A stretch of 64,000 nt of DNA from JACVRU01 sp040902725 (lineage in GTDB: Bacteria; Actinomycetota; Thermoleophilia; Gaiellales; Gaiellaceae). Numbering within the stretch: the stretch's first letter is position 1; every line of letters starts with the position of its first letter. A program made the position numbers and the translations under genes. The stretch lies in the NCBI GenBank assembly GCA_040902725.1, contig JBBDWU010000041.1, positions 1 through 64,000 on the forward strand, in the 5' to 3' direction. Below, piece after piece: positions 44,418 through 52,448 of the stretch. The notes under the pieces were generated by a model. The model did not search any database and was not told where the DNA came from. It saw nothing but the letters and a program-made list of their open reading frames with translations.

Positions 44418-44650
44418 CTGAACTTTTCGCAAATTGCGAGCATTCCGCCCGCGGAGGCGCTCGAATCGCTTGCATCCCGACCGGAGAGGCCCTAGATTCC
44501 CCCTTGCACCGAGCACGGAGCGCAAGTAGGTCGAAGCCGCTCCAGGAGACGCTAGCCGCAAGGCGAACGTCAACTGGGATGGGGGACGAAAGCGCAACCG
44601 GCTCGGTGAATTTTTTTTGGTCCCGGACGGCTCCGCTAGGATCGCGCCCG
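44418..44650 (+). other. unexplained intergenic stretch with an eight-T run
   Basis: No convincing gene was found. The segment contains several short dyads and ends with a weak four-base-pair stem (44597-44607) followed by eight T (44611-44618), then the small membrane protein gene at 44651. It may be a 5' leader, a small RNA or simply promoter DNA. I do not recognise any known riboswitch. Confidence 0.35.
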
Positions 44651-44854
44651 ATGCATCTCCGCATGCCGAGCTTCGATCACGGGACGATCTCCGGGGCCTG
44701 GGCGATCGGGCTCGGGCTCTACGTGTTCCTGGGGCTGCTTGCGATCGGCATCTCGCTCGGGACGACGTTCGTCGTCTCGCTCGTCGCCGTCGGGCTGATC
44801 TTCCTGTATGTCCGGCTGTACGGCGAGGACGAGCTCCGGCGCCGCCCCCGGTAG
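44651..44854 (+). CDS. small two-span membrane protein
   Basis: 67 aa from ATG 44651. Two hydrophobic segments (about 17-33 and 36-54) and a charged C-terminus YGEDELRRRPR. No family recognised. The upstream frame stays open, but the region before 44651 has non-coding character. The 3' part overlaps antisense to the next small gene. Confidence 0.55.
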   Translation: MHLRMPSFDHGTISGAWAIGLGLYVFLGLLAIGISLGTTFVVSLVAVGLIFLYVRLYGEDELRRRPR

Positions 44855-44991
44855 CGCAGCGCTCCTACGAGGCGTTCGGCGAGCTCGGTGCCCAGCAGGT
44901 CGGCGAGCCGGTCTCTTGCGGGGCGCCGTCCCTCTTCGAGTCCCTCGACTGCGGCACAGTGCCGCAGGATCAGCTCTCCCCCCTTGCTCAT
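44719..44991 (-). CDS. small basic protein of unknown function
   Basis: 90 aa from ATG 44991. The N-terminal half (ELILRHCAAVEGLEEGRRPARDRLADLLG) looks like a genuine amphipathic, conserved-type domain. The C-terminal half is Arg/Ser-rich and is antisense to the preceding membrane-protein gene, so the true end may differ or one of the two genes may be spurious. Confidence 0.4.
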   Translation of the reverse strand: MSKGGELILRHCAAVEGLEEGRRPARDRLADLLGTELAERLVGALRYRGRRRSSSSPYSRTYRKISPTATSETTNVVPSEMPIASSPRNT

Positions 44992-45034
44992 ACGCCGTCA
45001 ATCGGCGCTGACGCCGAACGGCAAGATCCCTGAC

Positions 45035-45077
45035 GCGGGGGCTAAAGCTGCCCCCGCCCGCGACGTACGGGCGGGGG
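45035..45077. terminator. two overlapping GC hairpins
   Basis: An 8-bp stem (45035-45042 with 45050-45057) and a 10-bp stem (45051-45060 with 45068-45077) share bases 45051-45057, so only one can form at a time. They lie just after the stop of the minus-strand membrane-protein gene and most simply act as its terminator. Confidence 0.55.
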
Positions 45078-45098
45078 TACCCCCTGACATCGGGTCGG

Positions 45099-45725
45099 CT
45101 AGCGCCCGAAGATGCGGCGTCTGGACTTCGGCGCCGGCTCGGGCTCCGGGAGAGTGGCTGTGCCGACGTCCGCGCCTACGGGCTCGGGCTCGCGGCCGGC
45201 ATCCACCAGCGGCGGCTCGGCCGCTGCGGCCCGGGCGCGCTCGGCTGCCGTCGGCTCGTCCGCCACCCGCCTGTCGTACTCGCCATGCTCGTCGCGACGG
45301 CGCGGCCCCGTCGTGTCGAAGACGAGCCCGAAGACCAGGCCGAGCCCGAGCGCTATGGCTCCGACCAGGGTCGTCAGGTCGCCGACGATGCCGCCGATGC
45401 CGATCTCGCCGGACCAGTCGAGCACCCGGCCGCGCCCCCGGCTTCCGGAGGGCTGAGCGGCGACGAGAATCCAGCCTCCGACGATCGCCGCCGGCAGGAA
45501 GCCGAGAGCGAAGACGTTCGAAGAGACCGACGGCACGCCCCACTTCGTCCAGCCGCCGAGCAGCTGCGACAGGGCCAGGACGAGCCCGCCACCCGCGACG
45601 AGCCCCATGGCGGCCCAGTACTCGCCGATCGAGTCGGTGGGGTCGATCCAGGTGGCGAACCAGATGAGACCCCCTGCGACTGCGACCCCGATCAGGGTCA
45701 TCAACCCTCGTGTCAACCCATACAT
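45099..45725 (-). CDS. membrane protein with acidic/basic cytoplasmic tail
   Basis: 208 aa. About four to five hydrophobic segments occupy residues 5-135, followed by a hydrophilic tail rich in Glu, Pro and Arg ending SRRRIFGR. No enzymatic motif is visible. ATG 45725. Function unknown; stands alone between GC hairpins and the Cys-rich protein gene. Confidence 0.7.
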   Translation of the reverse strand: MYGLTRGLMTLIGVAVAGGLIWFATWIDPTDSIGEYWAAMGLVAGGGLVLALSQLLGGWTKWGVPSVSSNVFALGFLPAAIVGGWILVAAQPSGSRGRGRVLDWSGEIGIGGIVGDLTTLVGAIALGLGLVFGLVFDTTGPRRRDEHGEYDRRVADEPTAAERARAAAAEPPLVDAGREPEPVGADVGTATLPEPEPAPKSRRRIFGR

Positions 45726-45777
45726 TGCATCACCTCGCTCTACTGATGCCCTCTGAACGGAAAAGCAATCGAGTGCG

Positions 45778-46350
45778 TTAGTGAAGCTTCAGTCGACGGG
45801 CGTCGAAGCGCCAGGAGTCGAGCTCGGCGCGGAAGTCGGCGTTCTCCCCGAACAGATGCTCGACGACCCCCACCTCATGGTCGTGATGGAACGGCACGTC
45901 CACGTGCGGCTCGGAGACGAGATTGACGGAGACCTTCGAGCAGCCGGGGCAGCGCACCGCCAGCCCCACCGACTCGTCGCCCGGGGCCAGCAGGAAGAAC
46001 GCGGACGGGAAGACCTGCCGCGGCCGGCCTTCCGGGTAGCAGAAGAAGCTCCACGGCCACTCGCCGTGCTGGATCCGCCGCGCGGCCAGATCGACGAGCT
46101 CGGCGCCGGCCTCCTCGACCCGCGACGTCATCAGGTTGAGGAAGTGCCCCGCTCCGAGGCCGAGCGGCGCCCAGTCGAGCTCGTCGTGGCTGACGAGTCC
46201 CGGGTGCTCCTCCCCGCACGCGCAGGCGAACCGGACGCCGTACACCGCGGGGTGCGCCGCGCCCGGGAGGCGGCTGAGCTCGCGGAAGTCGGACAGTGCC
46301 ACCCGCGTCTCTCCACCGTGCGGGCACGGGAACGTGTACCGGCTGGTCAA
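45778..46350 (-). CDS. Cys-rich (zinc-binding-like) protein of unknown function
   Basis: 190 aa from TTG 46350. An N-terminal FPCPHGG, a second CACGEE, an internal FFCY and a C-terminal CPGCSKVSVNL suggest metal sites of the CpXC or zinc-ribbon type. SRYTF followed by a phenylalanine-rich middle part is soluble. The start is uncertain; the frame stays open upstream into apt. It follows apt by 53 bases on the same strand. Confidence 0.65.
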   Translation of the reverse strand: MTSRYTFPCPHGGETRVALSDFRELSRLPGAAHPAVYGVRFACACGEEHPGLVSHDELDWAPLGLGAGHFLNLMTSRVEEAGAELVDLAARRIQHGEWPWSFFCYPEGRPRQVFPSAFFLLAPGDESVGLAVRCPGCSKVSVNLVSEPHVDVPFHHDHEVGVVEHLFGENADFRAELDSWRFDARRLKLH

Positions 46351-46403
46351 CGCGTCGTAGATGCCCCGAGTTGTAGACGAGGGGTCGGACGCGAAACGAG
46401 GGC

Positions 46404-46934
46404 TTAATACGAGATCAACGAAAAGACGTCGTACTGCTCGAGCCGCTCGCGCCCGTTCAGGAAGTCGAGCGAGATGATGAAGGCGACTCCGACGACCTCC
46501 CCGCCCAGCTGCTCCACGAGCTCGCACTTCGCGCGGGCGGTGCCGCCCGTCGCCAGCACGTCGTCGTGCACGATCACGCGCTGCCCGGCGTGGATCGCGT
46601 CCGCATGGAGCTCGAGCACGTCGTAGCCGTACTCGAGCGCGTACTTCGCGCTCACCGTCCGCCACGGCAGCTTCCCGGGCTTGCGGGCTGCGACGAAGCC
46701 GCAGCCGAGCCGGCAGGCGAGCGCGCCGCCGGTGATGAAACCGCGTGCCTCGGCGCCGAGGATCAGATCCGGCCGCCGCGGCTCCGCCCACTCGGCGAGC
46801 TGGTCGACCGTCTCGCGCAGCGCGTCCGCGTCGGCGAGCAGCGGCATGATGTCCTTGAAGACGATCCCCGGCTTGGGGAAGTCCGGGACGTCGCGGATCA
46901 GCCCCTTGAGGTCGTCGATGGAACGGGTTGCCAC
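46404..46934 (-). CDS. apt: adenine phosphoribosyltransferase
   Basis: 176 aa purine-salvage enzyme. DFPKPGIVFKDIMPLL at the N-terminus and ARGFITGGALA are standard; the PRPP-binding motif is VIVHDDVLATGGTA. GTG 46934 shares one base with the MerR stop. It could use adenine released by the nucleoside hydrolase at 10916. In many actinobacteria apt sits near relA; none is seen here. Confidence 0.95.
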   Translation of the reverse strand: MATRSIDDLKGLIRDVPDFPKPGIVFKDIMPLLADADALRETVDQLAEWAEPRRPDLILGAEARGFITGGALACRLGCGFVAARKPGKLPWRTVSAKYALEYGYDVLELHADAIHAGQRVIVHDDVLATGGTARAKCELVEQLGGEVVGVAFIISLDFLNGRERLEQYDVFSLISY

Positions 46935-47614
46935 TATTCGCCTGCTTGCTGCCTGAGCTGGCGCCAGAGCAGGTGGTGGACGAGCTCCTGGGCGAGCTCG
47001 CCCAGCGACTGGAGATCGTCGAGCGCGGCCTGCCTGCGCTCCGGGTTGCGCGAGCGGAGGGATGGGCCGGAGACAGCCTCCACGAGGCCCGCGACGCGGT
47101 CCACGCTCGTGCGGACGGTGCGCAGGTGGCGCGGGGCGATCCCGAACTGCGCCAGGCGCGCACAGACGAGGACGATGTCGACGTCGCTCTCGGGGTAGCG
47201 CCGCTCGCCGTCGATCACCGTGGCGCCGATCAGCCCGTACTCCTCGAGCTCCCGCACCAGGTCGAGCCCCACCTCCGCGCGCGCGGCGAGATCCGCCAGC
47301 TCGACGCCCTGCTCGGCCCCGGTCAGCCCGGTCGGCTTCCGGCGCCGCCGTTCGGCCGTCGTCGGCGACGAGAGCTCCTGCCGGATGACGCGCAGCGGCA
47401 GGAACTCGTCGCGCTGCAGCCGGAGAATCGTCTGCAGCCGCTCCACGTCGTCCTCGGAGAAGAGCCGGTAGCCGCCCTGCGTGCGCCGGGGCGCGAGCAG
47501 GCCCTGGTCCTCGAGATAGCGGATCTTGGAGATCGAGATGTCGGGGAACTCGTCCTTCAACCGGCCGCAGACCGTGCCGATCGTGAGCAGCCGCTGGTCG
47601 ATGGCGGTCGTCAT
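46934..47614 (-). CDS. MerR-family transcriptional regulator
   Basis: 226 aa. The winged HTH is at about 8-80 (LTIGTVCGRLKDEF ... KIRYLEDQGLLAPRRTQGGYRLFSEDDVERL), followed by a longer effector part with a second MerR-like segment (YGLIGATVIDGERRYPESDV). No metal-binding cysteine cluster. A gene pair of FHA protein plus this MerR type is conserved in actinobacteria (garA-Rv1828 in mycobacteria), as here. ATG overlaps the FHA stop by four bases. Confidence 0.9.
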   Translation of the reverse strand: MTTAIDQRLLTIGTVCGRLKDEFPDISISKIRYLEDQGLLAPRRTQGGYRLFSEDDVERLQTILRLQRDEFLPLRVIRQELSSPTTAERRRRKPTGLTGAEQGVELADLAARAEVGLDLVRELEEYGLIGATVIDGERRYPESDVDIVLVCARLAQFGIAPRHLRTVRTSVDRVAGLVEAVSGPSLRSRNPERRQAALDDLQSLGELAQELVHHLLWRQLRQQAGE

Positions 47615-48072
47615 CGGTTGAGGAAGGTGAGCCGGTATTTGCCGATCTGGACCTCGTCGTCGTCCTCGAGCCGGGCCGACTCGATCCGGCGGCGGTTGAC
47701 GAAGGTGCCGTTGAGGCTTCCCTGATCCTCGATCGTGAACTCGCCGTCCGAGTTGAGGAGCACGGCATGCTTGCGTGAGACCGTGACGTCGTCGAGGAAG
47801 ACGTCGCAGTCGGGCGAGCGGCCGATCAGGGTGCGCTCCGGGCCCGGCACGAAGGTCTCCCCCGCCCTGCCGCCGCCGGACCGCACGACGAGCGCGGGTC
47901 CCTTGATGCCGAACTCCTCGAGCGCGTCGGCCTGGTCCTCGTCCTCGGCGGGCGTGAAGGTCATCGTGTGGTCGCCGGAGTCGTCGGGAAGCAGGCGCGC
48001 GCCGCAGCGGGCGCAGAAGTTCGCGGCCTCCGGGTTCTGGAAGCCGCACTCGGGGCAGTAGACGTGGCTCAT
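47611..48072 (-). CDS. zinc-ribbon plus FHA domain protein (GarA/OdhI-like)
   Basis: 153 aa. A zinc ribbon (Cys6, Cys9, Cys20, Cys23) is followed by a Thr-containing segment HTMTFTPAE and an FHA domain (about 60-150) with the phosphothreonine-binding residues in LIGRSPDCDVFL, SRKH and GSLNGTFVN. GarA/OdhI proteins inhibit 2-oxoglutarate dehydrogenase in a phosphorylation-controlled way. They lack a zinc ribbon, so the role here is inferred from FHA fold and MerR neighbour only. Confidence 0.88.
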   Translation of the reverse strand: MSHVYCPECGFQNPEAANFCARCGARLLPDDSGDHTMTFTPAEDEDQADALEEFGIKGPALVVRSGGGRAGETFVPGPERTLIGRSPDCDVFLDDVTVSRKHAVLLNSDGEFTIEDQGSLNGTFVNRRRIESARLEDDDEVQIGKYRLTFLNR

Positions 48073-48078
48073 AGTGGG

Positions 48079-48321
48079 CTACGAGGGTGGTGCGGCCTTG
48101 CCGGTGAGAATCTCCGTGAGCCGCTTGACGTCCACCTCGTCGAGGACGCTCCGGCCGCCGCTCTTCTTCAGCCGCGCGACGAGCTCCGCGCGCAGGATGT
48201 CGATCTGGCCGTGGAGGATCCGGCGCTGGTACGAGATCTCGAGCTCCCGGCGCTCGAGCTCCCCGATCAGGCTCTTCAGCTCCTCGTCGGACATGTTGGG
48301 GAGATCGGCCAGAGGCTCCAT
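48079..48321 (-). CDS. single-motif RsiG-like protein (putative c-di-GMP-dependent anti-sigma factor)
   Basis: 80 aa, almost entirely helical with a predicted coiled coil at residues 12-50. It contains E26-x3-S30-x2-R33-x3-H37-x3-D41, matching the published RsiG c-di-GMP-binding motif E(X)3S(X)2R(X)3Q(X)3D except for His in place of Gln. Streptomyces RsiG carries two such motifs, whereas Rubrobacter RsiG has one and works as a homodimer on WhiG. By analogy this protein may hold a WhiG-type sigma factor in the presence of c-di-GMP. No whiG or diguanylate cyclase gene is in the window. It lies 36 bases after the GMPP gene and six before the FHA gene. Confidence 0.7.
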   Translation of the reverse strand: MEPLADLPNMSDEELKSLIGELERRELEISYQRRILHGQIDILRAELVARLKKSGGRSVLDEVDVKRLTEILTGKAAPPS

Positions 48322-48357
48322 CGCGCTATGCAGTAAAGCAGTCGGGACCCATAGGGG

Positions 48358-50862
48358 TCAACCTGAACTTGAGACTTGCTCCTGGAGGATCCCCTCCACG
48401 ACCTCGCGCAGCTCGGCCTCGAGCGCCGCGGTGTCCTCCTCAGTCTCGCCTTCGGCATACAGGTGCAGCAGCGGCTCGTCGGCGTCAGGCAGCACCTGCA
48501 CCGACCCGCGCTTGTCGAAGACCTTGATGCCGTCGAGCGTGTCGACGTCCCGGTCGGCGTAACGCTCGTTGAGCAGCCGCATGACGGTGCCCTTGTACGC
48601 CCAGGGGCAGGGGAGCTGCCGGTGGACGAGGGTCGGCACGGGCAGATCGGCGACCAGCTCGGAGAGCGGCCGCTTCTGCGGCGCCAGCAGCTCGAGCAGC
48701 TTGCAGAGGCTGGCGACCGCGTCGTAGGCCGGCAGAAAGTCGCCGAAGACGTAGCCCCCGGAGAGCGCGCCCCCGAACACGACGCCGTCCGAGGCCGCAG
48801 CCTTGGTCAGGTCGGCGAGCGACGCGGGGGTGCGCACGACCTCGAGCCCCTTGCGCGCGAGCAGCTCGACCTGCCGGGTGACGGTGATCGGGAAGGCGAG
48901 CTTCCCCTTCCGTCCGTTGGCGGAGAGCAGGCTGACGAAGAGGAGCAGCGCCTGGTCGACGGGCACCTCCTTCCCGTGCTCGTCGACGAGGTGGAGCCGC
49001 TCCGCGGAGCGGTCGAGGACGGCCCCGAGGTCGGCGCCGACGGCGGTCACGAGCCGCTTGGCCTGGCCGACGGCCTCGCGGAGCGCCAGCCCGCGCTCCT
49101 CGCGCTCGGTCGCGAACTCGTGCGCCGACACGGCCTCGACCCCGAGCGGCCCGAGCACGAGCGGGAGAACGAACGAGGCGGCGGAATAGCCGTAGTCGAT
49201 GACGATGCGGAAGTTGCGCTCGCGGATCGCCTCGACGTCGAGCGTCCCGAGCAGGTCGGCCGCGTAGCTCTCCCGGGCGCGCACCGGGTAGCTGATCGAG
49301 CCCACGTCGCCGAAGGCGACCCGGCGCAGCTCCTGGCGCGTGAAGTGCTTCTCGATCTCGTTCTGGAGCGCCTGGCCGATCTGGATGCCCGGCGGCTCGT
49401 AGAAGCGGATCTCCACCATCTCCGGGTCGAGCGCGCTGGTGCCGATGTGGAGGCCGGCGTCGTAGCTCTCGGCCTTCAGCATGTGCCGCGTCACGGGCGA
49501 CGGGAGCACGCGGAGGTCGGCGACGTCCACTCCGGTCGCGGTCAGGCCGGTGATGACGGCCCGCTTGACCATCCGGCAGGCGGAGGGCGCCTCCCGGCTC
49601 GCCACGACGCGGGAACCGCGCTTCAGCGCCGTCCCCAGGGCCGACGCGAGGCGCACCGCGACCTCGGGCGTGAGGTCGACGTTCACGAGGCCCGAGACGC
49701 CGTCGCGGCCGAACAGGCGCGACGACCCGCGCGACTCCCAGATCACGCTCTCGTGGACGTGCGTGCCGGACTCGACCTCCTTGTAGGGGTAGATCCGGAC
49801 GCCCGGCATGATCACGCTCTCGGCGCCGATCGTGACGTTGTCGCCCACGGCGACGCCCTCGTGGATCCGCACGTGGGCGCGCACGTCGCAGTTGCGGCCG
49901 AGCACCGCGCCCTCGATCAGAGAGCTGCGCCCGATGTGCGTCGACGCGTCGATCACGGAGCGCGCTGTCCGCGCCCGCTCGCGCAGCGTCACGCTCGGGC
50001 CGAGGACGCTGTACGGGCCGACGGTCGCGTCCGAGGTGATGCGGCAGTTCGAGCCGAGCAGCGCGGGCCCCTCCACGACGTCGAGGTCCTCGACCTCCAC
50101 GCCCTCGCCGAGCCAGACGTTGCCGCGCAGCCGAATCCCCGGGATGTTGAGCTTCACCCGCTCGTCGAGGGCGTCGAAGTTCGCCTGGCGGTACTGGTCG
50201 AGGTTGCCGATGTCCTGCCAGTAGCCCTCGCAGACGTGCCCGTAGATCGGCCGGCCCATCTCGAGCAGCAGCGGGAAGAGCTCCTTCGAGAAGTCGAAGG
50301 GGCGGTCGTCGGGGACGTGCTGCAGCACCTCCGGCTCGAGCACGTAGATCCCCGTGTTGATCGTGTCGGAGAAGACCTGGCCCCACGACGGCTTCTCGAG
50401 GAAGCGCTCGACGCGGCCGTCCTCGTCGGTCACCACGATCCCGAACTCGAGCGGGTTCTCGACCGACTTGAGGCCGATCGTCACGGCCGCGCCCTTCTCC
50501 CGGTGCACCGCGACCAGCTGCGAGAGGTCGATGTCGCAGAGCGCGTCGCCCGAGATGACGAGGGAGGTGTCCTTGAGCGCGCCGCTCGCAAGCCGGACCG
50601 AGCCGGCCGTGCCCAGGGGCGACTCCTCGACCGAGTACTCGATCTTCAGGCCGAGGGTCTCGCCGCCGCCGAAGTAGCTGCGGATCGCCTGCGCCAGGAA
50701 GGCGACGGTCACGACCACGTCCTCGAAGCCATGCTCCTTGAGCAGCTCCAGGATGTGCTCCATGCACGGCTTGCCGACGATCGGGACCATCGGTTTGGGC
50801 TGGTTCGAGGTCAGCGGCCGCAGCCGCGTTCCCTCTCCCCCGGCCATGACGACGGCTTTCAT
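48358..50862 (-). CDS. mannose-1-phosphate guanylyltransferase fused to a degenerate phosphomannomutase domain
   Basis: 834 aa. The nucleotidyltransferase domain (1-235) has VVMAGGEGTRLRPLT, SGDALCD and FLEKPSW. Hexapeptide beta-helix repeats follow (about 245-370). The rest (about 385-830) has the phosphohexomutase fold, but its catalytic elements are altered. The phosphoserine loop ASHNP is replaced by LHIGTSALDP (471-480), the metal loop DGDGDR by DRSAER (617-622), and RPSGTEP by LPDADEP. Hence GDP-mannose (or a similar NDP-sugar) synthesis is likely and mutase activity is not. Similar fusions occur in cyanobacteria and actinobacteria. ATG 50862 overlaps the pgsA stop. Confidence 0.88.
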   Translation of the reverse strand: MKAVVMAGGEGTRLRPLTSNQPKPMVPIVGKPCMEHILELLKEHGFEDVVVTVAFLAQAIRSYFGGGETLGLKIEYSVEESPLGTAGSVRLASGALKDTSLVISGDALCDIDLSQLVAVHREKGAAVTIGLKSVENPLEFGIVVTDEDGRVERFLEKPSWGQVFSDTINTGIYVLEPEVLQHVPDDRPFDFSKELFPLLLEMGRPIYGHVCEGYWQDIGNLDQYRQANFDALDERVKLNIPGIRLRGNVWLGEGVEVEDLDVVEGPALLGSNCRITSDATVGPYSVLGPSVTLRERARTARSVIDASTHIGRSSLIEGAVLGRNCDVRAHVRIHEGVAVGDNVTIGAESVIMPGVRIYPYKEVESGTHVHESVIWESRGSSRLFGRDGVSGLVNVDLTPEVAVRLASALGTALKRGSRVVASREAPSACRMVKRAVITGLTATGVDVADLRVLPSPVTRHMLKAESYDAGLHIGTSALDPEMVEIRFYEPPGIQIGQALQNEIEKHFTRQELRRVAFGDVGSISYPVRARESYAADLLGTLDVEAIRERNFRIVIDYGYSAASFVLPLVLGPLGVEAVSAHEFATEREERGLALREAVGQAKRLVTAVGADLGAVLDRSAERLHLVDEHGKEVPVDQALLLFVSLLSANGRKGKLAFPITVTRQVELLARKGLEVVRTPASLADLTKAAASDGVVFGGALSGGYVFGDFLPAYDAVASLCKLLELLAPQKRPLSELVADLPVPTLVHRQLPCPWAYKGTVMRLLNERYADRDVDTLDGIKVFDKRGSVQVLPDADEPLLHLYAEGETEEDTAALEAELREVVEGILQEQVSSSG

Positions 50863-51413
50863 CCGAGACTCACCTCCCTGCGCGCCTTCAGCAGGTACAT
50901 CGTTCCCGCCAGCGCCGCGAGGGCAACCCCGATCCAGAAGAGGACGAGCGGCCAGTCGGTGCCGGGGCGGGTGACCATCAAGAAGGCGAGCGCCGCGTAG
51001 AGCACCCACGTGGCGACCTTGCCGAGGAGGTTCACCTCGAGCTCGTAGCCGCGCGGCGCGACGAGCTTGTAGCCGGCGAGCAGGAGCGCGTCCCGGCCGA
51101 CGATCAGCGCGAGCGCCGGCCAGGGCAGCCGGTCGGCGAGGAACAGGAGGACGACCGCCGCGTCGATCAGCAGCCGATCGGCGAGCGGGTCGGCGACCTT
51201 GCCGAACCGGGACTCGACGTGCCAGCGGCGGGCGAGGAAGCCGTCGATCTGGTCGGTGACGGCGGCGGCGCCGAAGAGGATCGCCGCCGGCCAGCTCTTG
51301 CCGTCGTCGGCCTGGAGCAGCAGGACGACGAACACGGGGAGGGCCGCGAGCCGGAGCACCGTGAGCGCGTTCGGCAGGTACGCGAGGGGCGGCGAGGCGA
51401 CACGAGCAATCAC
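50859..51413 (-). CDS. pgsA: CDP-alcohol phosphatidyltransferase (PgsA-like)
   Basis: 184 aa membrane enzyme. The complete motif D(x2)DG(x2)AR(x8)G(x3)D(x3)D reads DQIDGFLARRWHVESRFGKVADPLAD. About five to six spans. N-terminus YLPNALTVLRLAALP is typical of phosphatidylglycerophosphate synthases, though cardiolipin synthase-type activity cannot be excluded. GTG start. Heads the operon running to the Cys-rich gene. Confidence 0.9.
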   Translation of the reverse strand: MIARVASPPLAYLPNALTVLRLAALPVFVVLLLQADDGKSWPAAILFGAAAVTDQIDGFLARRWHVESRFGKVADPLADRLLIDAAVVLLFLADRLPWPALALIVGRDALLLAGYKLVAPRGYELEVNLLGKVATWVLYAALAFLMVTRPGTDWPLVLFWIGVALAALAGTMYLLKARREVSLG

Positions 51414-51440
51414 GGTGCCACGCTACCGTTCTCCGCTCCA

Positions 51441-52448
51441 GTGACGCGCCTCACCCTCCCCGGCTTCGTGAGCGCGCACTGTCACGCGTTCCAGCGGGCC
51501 CTGCGCGGCCGTGCGGAGGGCGACGACTTCTGGACGTGGCGGGAGGCCATGCTGGACCTGGCCCGGGGTCAGACCCCGGAGCGGGTTAGGGCCGACTATG
51601 TGACGACTTACGCCGAGCTGCGGCGCGCCGGCTACACGGCCGTCGGGGAGTTCCACTACCTGGGCTACGAGGAGGCGCTCGCCGCCGTCGAAGCCGCCGG
51701 CGAAGCGGGCATCCGGATCGTGCTGCTCTATGCGGCCTACGCGCGCGGAGGGCTCGACCGTTTCCGGCAGGAGTCCGTGGCCGACTACCTGCGCCAGGTG
51801 GACGCGCTGCGGGCCACCGGCGCGGCCGTCGGCGTCGCCCCCCACTCCGTGCGCGCCTGCCCGGCCGACTGGCTCGAGGAGATCGGGCGTTATGCCGTGA
51901 CCGAAGGCCTCCCGCTCCACGTCCACGCCGACGAGCAGCCGCGCGAGGTCGAGGAGTGCGTCGCCGAGCACGGCGTGCGGCCGGTGGAGCTGCTCGACCG
52001 CACCGGCTGTCTCGGGCCCCACACGACCGTCGTCCACGCCACCCACGCGGACGGCGCGGAGCTCGACCTGATCGCCGCCGCGGAGGCGCGCGTCTGCGCG
52101 TGCCCGACCACCGAGGCGAATCTCGGCGACGGCTTCCTGCCGGTCGAGCGGCTCCTCGCGCGCGGGATCGGGATCTGCATCGGCTCCGACTCCAACGTGC
52201 GCATCGACCCGCTCGAAGAGCTGCGCGAGCTCGAGGGGATCGCGCGCCGCCAGGCAGGCCGCCGCAACGTGATCCCGCTCGAGACGCTGGTCTGCGCCGG
52301 CGCCGACGAGGGTGCCGCCGCCCTCGGCCTCGAAGCCTGGGACGACGTCGAGGTCGACCTCGCCCATCCGTCGCTCCACGGGGTCGACGAGGCCGATGCC
52401 TTCGCCGCGCTCGTCTTCGGCTGCTCGGCCGAAGTATTCGCGAGTTAG
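51441..52448 (+). CDS. amidohydrolase, formimidoylglutamate deiminase (HutF)-like, N-terminally short
   Basis: 335 aa. The barrel begins almost at residue 1: GFVSAHCHAFQRALRG carries the first metal ligands HxH, FWTWREAM follows as in HutF, then HVHADEQ, VHATHADG and SDSNVRIDP supply further metal and catalytic residues. HutF proteins are about 450 aa and have an N-terminal small domain; this one lacks most of it. GTG 51441 is the best start. Histidine degradation neighbours are not present, so the substrate is tentative. Its stop overlaps the next gene convergently (TTAG). Confidence 0.82.
   Translation: MTRLTLPGFVSAHCHAFQRALRGRAEGDDFWTWREAMLDLARGQTPERVRADYVTTYAELRRAGYTAVGEFHYLGYEEALAAVEAAGEAGIRIVLLYAAYARGGLDRFRQESVADYLRQVDALRATGAAVGVAPHSVRACPADWLEEIGRYAVTEGLPLHVHADEQPREVEECVAEHGVRPVELLDRTGCLGPHTTVVHATHADGAELDLIAAAEARVCACPTTEANLGDGFLPVERLLARGIGICIGSDSNVRIDPLEELRELEGIARRQAGRRNVIPLETLVCAGADEGAAALGLEAWDDVEVDLAHPSLHGVDEADAFAALVFGCSAEVFAS

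Noticed and set aside
44365..44650. Chromosomal origin of replication
   Set aside because: DnaA-like boxes are present, but no dnaA, dnaN, gyrB, rpmH or parAB is nearby and there is no clear AT-rich unwinding element.
44540..44650. c-di-AMP (ydaO) riboswitch
   Set aside because: A short AACC...GGTGAA resemblance was noticed, but the core helices and conserved segments could not be matched.
48376..51000. 870-codon open frame antisense to the GMPP gene
   Set aside because: Composition is that of a shadow frame and it has no recognisable domain, while the opposite strand encodes a clear enzyme.
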